Shown in pieces: positions 6,498 to 9,828 of a stretch of 9,828 bases of DNA. Each line of letters begins with the position of its first letter. The stretch's first letter is position 1. The notes under the pieces were generated by a model that was not told the DNA's origin, did not search any database, and saw only the letters and a program-made list of their open reading frames with translations. Source of the stretch: an uncultured Collinsella sp. (GTDB lineage Bacteria > Actinomycetota > Coriobacteriia > Coriobacteriales > Coriobacteriaceae); assembly GCA_902388545.1 (NCBI GenBank), contig CABMPS010000061.1, positions 1-9,828 on the forward strand, given 5' to 3'. Both the position numbers and the translations under genes were made by a program.

Positions 6498-7232
6498 TTA
6501 CGCAAGCCCCAGGTGCGTCTTGACCTCGGCGGCACGACGACGGGACACCGGCACCGTCGAGCTCACGCGGTCGAGCCTGAGCTCCATCAACCCCGTGGAG
6601 CCAATCTCAACATTGTGCACGTCTTCCAAATTGACCAGATAGCTGCGATGAACGCGAATAAAGCCCTCGGAGCCCAAGCGACGTTCGAGCGAAGAGATCG
6701 ACTCATTGATCAGATATGTTCCCTCGGCGCAGACGGCGTTGCAAAAATCGGCACGCGCCTCAAAGTAGCAGACATCCGCCACGGGGATGAACACCTTTTT
6801 GCCCCCGCGATCCACCGTCAGGCGCAAGGGCTGGCGCGGAGCATGGACGACACGACGAACGCCCAGGGCGGCCTCGATCTTATCGAGCGCCTTTGACAGG
6901 CGGGCATCCTCGACCGGCTTGACGACGTAATCAATGGCATCGAGGTTATAGGCATCGGCCGCATACTCGGCAAATGCCGTCACAAACACCACGACCGGCG
7001 GCGTTTTTAGGTTCTGCAGCGTCTCGGCAAGCTCGATTCCCGAGCGGCCGGGCATCGTGATATCCAAAAACAGCACGTCGGGCTTGTTCGACAGAATCGA
7101 CTCCACGGCCTCGGTGACATTGCCCGCCTCGGCAATCTGTCCCACACGTGCATCTTTTTCCAACAGATAGCGTAGCTCAGCCCTAATAGGAGGCTCGTCG
7201 TCAACTACCAAGATGTTCCAGCCTTCGGACAT
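6498..7232 (-). CDS. LytTR-family response regulator (pair 2)
   Basis: A 244-residue response regulator paralogous to the one at 612-1328. The receiver domain (about 5-125) has D11-D12, phospho-acceptor D57 in FLDITMPG, T85 and K105 in VKP; the LytTR DNA-binding domain fills about 138-240, with GFIRVHRSYLVNL and a late SRRR motif. It should be the phosphorylation partner of the kinase encoded 37 bases upstream and act as a transcription factor. The ATG at 7232 has GAGGGG (7241-7246) 8 bases upstream. It shares long blocks with the first regulator, such as FLDI-MPG, PP-VFVTA and the receiver end, so the two pairs look like duplicates that have diverged most in the linker and the LytTR recognition part. 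A site matching the general LytTR consensus is present upstream of its operon, hinting at autoregulation. Confidence 0.93.
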   Translation of the reverse strand: MSEGWNILVVDDEPPIRAELRYLLEKDARVGQIAEAGNVTEAVESILSNKPDVLFLDITMPGRSGIELAETLQNLKTPPVVVFVTAFAEYAADAYNLDAIDYVVKPVEDARLSKALDKIEAALGVRRVVHAPRQPLRLTVDRGGKKVFIPVADVCYFEARADFCNAVCAEGTYLINESISSLERRLGSEGFIRVHRSYLVNLEDVHNVEIGSTGLMELRLDRVSSTVPVSRRRAAEVKTHLGLA

Positions 7233-7269
7233 ATGCGCTTCCCCTCTTTTTTCTCAATCCAACCGCGTG

Positions 7270-8661
7270 CTACACCGTCAACGGCGCCGGTTCATGCGGC
7301 TCGCCGTTCAATTCAACGATGACCTGTGTTCCCACGCCTTCCTGGGACTTCACGCGCATGCCGGAATCTTCTCCGTAAAAGAAATGGATGCGCTGAAGCA
7401 CGTTGAAGAGCGCCAGGCCGCAACCTCGCTTGATGGATCCGTCGGCGGTAATGCTCTCGGGCTCCTCTCGGCGATGCTGCTCAAACAGATGCGCGCAGAC
7501 TTCTTCGCTCATACCGATGCCGTCATCTTCGACGATGATCTCCAAGCCGTCATCGGTCTCAAAAGCCCTAACACGAATAGAAAGCGGCTCGGTCTCGCGC
7601 TGCGCGTGCTTGATGCAGTTTTCGAGCAACGGCTGCAAGATAAACGGCGGCACCATGCAATCGCGCACCTCAAAGTCGATATCGACCGAGACGCGCAGAC
7701 GGCCGTCGCCATACCGGGCCTGCATAAGATTGATATAACGGGTGCCCTGTTCCACCTCGTGCTCGAGCGTGGTGAGCGTATCGGAGTCAGAAAGCGTCTG
7801 ACGATAGTAATTGGAAAAATCGATGAGCAGCGATCGCGCCTTGTCGGGCTCGGTTCGAACGAGCGACACGATCGTGCTAATGGTGTTGAACAGAAAATGC
7901 GGGTCGACCTGCGACTGCAGGGCCCGAAGCTCCACGCGGGCTGTGAGCTCGTCCTGGCGCTCGAGCTCAAAGCTGGCGAGCTGCGTGGAGATGAGGTCGG
8001 CAAAACCCGAGGCCAACGCCGTCTGGCGCATATCGATGCTGCTCAGGCGGGGATAGTACAGCTCGAGCGTACCCACGCAATGCCCGCGCACGGTAAGCGG
8101 CGCGACAATGCCAGCGCGCAGGCGGGGAAAATAGCCGCCCGTCTCATTGGAGGCGTCGCGCGAAAATACACTCTGCTCGCCGGACTCGATCACGTTGAGC
8201 GTGGTCTTGAGCACAACCGGGGTGCCGGCAGGGCACTTTGCCGAGTCCTCGCCCCAGCTTGCCAACACCTGTTTACCATCGGTAAAGCAGATGGCAGAGG
8301 CGATGGTCTCGGACAGGATAATTTTAGAGGCGCCCAGGGCCGCTTCGGGCGTAAGGCCGCGCGACGTGTAGGCGAATATTTTTGATGCGATGGCGAGCGT
8401 ACGGTCGGTTGCGCTCGATGTGAGGTCGTCGGGGACCACAAAGACATACGAGAAAAAGAAGCACAGCATGACCAGGCCGGCAATAACGACAACGCCCGGA
8501 ACGGGATTGGGATTATCGGTTAAATCCCAGATAAGCAGCAGGATAAGCGCCGGAACGACAATACCGAGCAGGATGGCCTGAACCACATGCTGGGCCGTAC
8601 GAAAGACCTTGGTAGAGTTGTAGCTCTTGCCCAGAATCAGCCTGTTTAAATCCACCGTCAT
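7270..8661 (-). CDS. LytS-type membrane sensor histidine kinase (pair 2)
   Basis: A 463-residue kinase of the same design as the one at 1401-2744: two helices (about 26-46 and 55-76), a GAF-like region (about 90-225), then His_kinase and HATPase domains. The phospho-acceptor is H255 within VDPHFLFNT, where the usual Asn before Pro is Asp (D254). N box QPLLENCIKH (N348), G1 VEDDGIGM (D380) and G2 GCGLALFN (413-420) are intact, so it should be active. The linker TALASGFADLISTQL closely matches the other kinase. The N-terminal cytosolic segment is longer (about 25 residues). The ATG at 8661 has AAGGA 9 bases upstream; a GTG two codons later (8655) with GAGGGG 6 bases before it is an alternative start. 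It is first in an operon with regulator 2. The signal is unknown. Confidence 0.93.
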   Translation of the reverse strand: MTVDLNRLILGKSYNSTKVFRTAQHVVQAILLGIVVPALILLLIWDLTDNPNPVPGVVVIAGLVMLCFFFSYVFVVPDDLTSSATDRTLAIASKIFAYTSRGLTPEAALGASKIILSETIASAICFTDGKQVLASWGEDSAKCPAGTPVVLKTTLNVIESGEQSVFSRDASNETGGYFPRLRAGIVAPLTVRGHCVGTLELYYPRLSSIDMRQTALASGFADLISTQLASFELERQDELTARVELRALQSQVDPHFLFNTISTIVSLVRTEPDKARSLLIDFSNYYRQTLSDSDTLTTLEHEVEQGTRYINLMQARYGDGRLRVSVDIDFEVRDCMVPPFILQPLLENCIKHAQRETEPLSIRVRAFETDDGLEIIVEDDGIGMSEEVCAHLFEQHRREEPESITADGSIKRGCGLALFNVLQRIHFFYGEDSGMRVKSQEGVGTQVIVELNGEPHEPAPLTV

Positions 8662-8675
8662 CCCCTCTTGTCCTT
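8662..8675 (-). promoter_or_regulatory. Two possible ribosome sites for kinase 2
   Basis: AAGGA (8675-8671) would serve the ATG at 8661 and GAGGGG (8667-8662) would serve the GTG at 8655. The two starts differ by two residues only, so the protein is little affected. Confidence 0.5.
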
Positions 8676-8687
8676 AGCACCCATAGC

Positions 8688-8714
8688 AATAAAGAGGGCC
8701 GCAAGCGACCCTCT
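8688..8714 (-). terminator. Terminator-like hairpin after the amidohydrolase gene
   Basis: On the minus strand a 10-position stem with one G-U pair (8714-8705 with 8702-8693) ends in a tight CUUG-type loop and is followed by a short UUUAUU tail. It lies 58 bases past the amidohydrolase stop codon and 26 bases before the kinase 2 ATG. The U-run is short, so it may be leaky. Confidence 0.7.
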
Positions 8715-8716
8715 CC

Positions 8717-8731
8717 ATTGCATTATGCAAT
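8717..8731. repeat. Perfect 15-bp palindrome, candidate operator
   Basis: ATTGCAT-T-ATGCAAT is a perfect 7-bp inverted repeat around one base. It covers CATAAT on the minus strand (8727-8722), the best -10 candidate for the kinase 2 operon. Another ATTGC half lies on the minus strand at 8690-8686, beyond the hairpin. A protein bound here would block the -10 box. Confidence 0.45.
8722..8727 (-). promoter_or_regulatory. Candidate -10 box of the kinase 2-regulator 2 operon
   Basis: CATAAT on the minus strand matches five of six consensus bases. The hexamer 17 bases upstream is a poor -35, as expected of an activated promoter. Transcription would begin near 8715, at the very foot of the 8688-8714 hairpin. 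Confidence 0.3.
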
Positions 8732-8732
8732 C

Positions 8733-8769
8733 AAAAACTGTGTTTTACATCCAGCCATCGATGAACGGT
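8733..8769 (-). promoter_or_regulatory. Possible LytTR-binding sites before kinase 2
   Basis: The minus strand reads ACCGTTCAT at 8769-8761, a full match to the general LytTR 9-mer [TA][AC][CA]GTTN[AG][TG], and ACAGTTTTT at 8741-8733, one base off. Their starts are 28 bases apart, not the usual 21-22, which weakens the call. Confidence 0.3.
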
Positions 8770-8772
8770 AGC

Positions 8773-9828
8773 TTAGGCGCTGTACTTGTTTGCCTCGCCG
8801 AAGGTGCCGGCCTCGACAATCCAGCCGTCCTTCATGATGACGTCCATGTTGTCGGTGTTGAGCACGTGGATGTCGGCGGCGACGTCACCGTTGACGACCA
8901 GCAGGTCGGCGCACTTGCCGGCCTCGATGGAACCGGTCTCGTCCTCGATGTGACACATCTTGGCACCGTTGAGGGTGGCGCAGGTGATGGTCTCGACCGG
9001 GGTGAAACCGATCTTGTCGACGAACTCGTACATCTCCTCGATGGAGCAGGTGCCGTACGGGGTGACGAAGGAGAAGGAGTCGGAGCCGATCGTCATGACG
9101 ACGCCGCGCTTCTTGGCCTCACGCAGGCAGTCGTAGTTGCGCTGCAGCTCCTTCTCGACCAGGGTGCCCTCGTACTTGTCGTGCAGCTCGGGGACGTAGA
9201 CGGGCGGATAGGTGGCGTACCAGGTGGGCAGGAAGGCGATCGTCGGGGTGAAGAAGGTGCCCTGCTCGGCCATGAGGTCCATGGTGCGCTCATCGATATC
9301 GAAGCCGTGGATCAGTTGCTCGCAGCCAAAGCGAACGGAATCGTAGGCAGCGGCGTGGTTGTTGTAGCAGTGACTCCACACGGGGATGCCGACCATCTTT
9401 GCCTCTTCGACCACGGCCTGGATCTCCTCGGAGCAATAGTGCTGGTCGCGGCCGGAGTCCCAGCGCCAGATGCCGCCACCGGTAGCCCAGATCTTGATGG
9501 CATCGGGGTTCTCGCGCAGGCGACGGCGGACGGCCTTGCGCAGATCCCAAGGACCGTCGACCTGGTCGCCCCAGGGGTGGGATTCCTTGTTGAGCTCCTG
9601 GGTGCAGTGGTGGGAGTCGCCGTGACCGGCAACGCGGCAGAAGCCCAGACCGGTTGCCAGAACGCGCGGGCCCTTGAAGACGCCCTTGTCGATGCAGTCA
9701 CGGATCTGGATACCAAAGCGGCCGATCTCGCAGACGGTGGTGAGGCCGTGGGTGAGGCAGTCGTAGGCCTGCTTGACGGCGACGGCCTGCTTCTCGAGGA
9801 GCGGCTGCATGACCCAATCGGTGTCATC
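8773..9828 (-). CDS. Amidohydrolase, Xaa-Pro dipeptidase-like, N-terminus cut by the window edge
   Basis: The visible 351 residues are the main part of a metal-dependent amidohydrolase of the Xaa-Pro dipeptidase/imidazolonepropionase-like branch, which hydrolyses an amide or cyclic amide bond in the cytosol. The exact substrate is unreadable. Numbering from the first visible Met (9810), metal-site residues appear in family order: the likely carboxylated K106 in AIKIWATGGG, H147 in WSHCYNN, H168 in IHGFD, and D244 in IGSDS. The ending, GSIEAGKCADLLVVNGD, is the standard C-terminal beta-sandwich return. The reading frame stays open to 9828, and the expected N-terminal HxH motif must lie beyond the edge, so this is a partial gene, not a truncated one. 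Its codons are noticeably more uniform (GAC, AAG, CTG/CTC, ATC) than those of its neighbours, suggesting high expression. A hairpin terminator follows 58 bases after the stop. Confidence 0.9.
   Translation of the reverse strand, partial: DDTDWVMQPLLEKQAVAVKQAYDCLTHGLTTVCEIGRFGIQIRDCIDKGVFKGPRVLATGLGFCRVAGHGDSHHCTQELNKESHPWGDQVDGPWDLRKAVRRRLRENPDAIKIWATGGGIWRWDSGRDQHYCSEEIQAVVEEAKMVGIPVWSHCYNNHAAAYDSVRFGCEQLIHGFDIDERTMDLMAEQGTFFTPTIAFLPTWYATYPPVYVPELHDKYEGTLVEKELQRNYDCLREAKKRGVVMTIGSDSFSFVTPYGTCSIEEMYEFVDKIGFTPVETITCATLNGAKMCHIEDETGSIEAGKCADLLVVNGDVAADIHVLNTDNMDVIMKDGWIVEAGTFGEANKYSA

Noticed and set aside
7213..8385. Long plus-strand open frame (390 codons) opposite kinase 2
   Set aside because: Same reason; it even resembles the antisense frame of kinase 1 (e.g. 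GVEQKMRVDLRLQG versus GVQRVEQEVRVNLRLQ), as expected when two paralogous genes cast similar shadows.
1..9828. tRNA/rRNA genes, CRISPR repeats, insertion sequences, defence or phage genes
   Set aside because: None could be recognised on either strand; the window is continuous ordinary coding DNA with short gaps.

Overview
The window looks like chromosomal DNA from a high-GC bacterium. Protein style (2-TM GHKL/LytTR sensor systems, a short zinc-dependent phospholipase C-like protein, UMF1 transporter, GT2 enzyme, Xaa-Pro dipeptidase-like amidohydrolase) fits a gut Coriobacteriia member such as Collinsella. That assignment is an inference from gene character only; there is no rRNA or marker gene here. 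All eight supported genes lie on the minus strand, so transcription runs from high to low coordinates. There are no mobile elements, tRNAs, CRISPR arrays or gene-free stretches over 300 bases.

Reading in the direction of transcription: (1) an amidohydrolase cut by the right edge (to 8773), with a hairpin terminator at 8688-8714; (2) a LytS-type histidine kinase and LytTR response regulator (8661-6498); (3) a zinc-dependent phospholipase C-like protein (6405-5461); (4) a UMF1/Atg22-like MFS transporter (5359-4100); (5) a GT2 glycosyltransferase whose stop codon overlaps the start of a second LytS-type kinase, followed by a second LytTR regulator (3928-612); (6) a YfcE-type metallophosphoesterase (515-48) followed by a strong bidirectional terminator at the left edge.

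The main theme is two paralogous kinase/LytTR-regulator pairs within about 8 kb. Both kinases have two TM helices, a GAF-like region and a GHKL catalytic half, and they share a nearly identical linker before the phospho-accepting histidine. One pair is translationally coupled to a glycosyltransferase, which suggests control of a cell-surface glycan or envelope function; the signal is unknown.

The regulatory DNA is the least ordinary part. Three terminator-like hairpins sit only about 20-40 bases before the next start codon, so the next gene's promoter must lie upstream of, or inside, the hairpin. The leaders of both two-component operons also carry clustered ATTGC/GCAAT half-sites, one of them forming a perfect 15-bp palindrome over a candidate -10 box. 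No clear new defence system or mobile system is visible; the candidate novelty is this paired sensory/envelope locus and its leaders.
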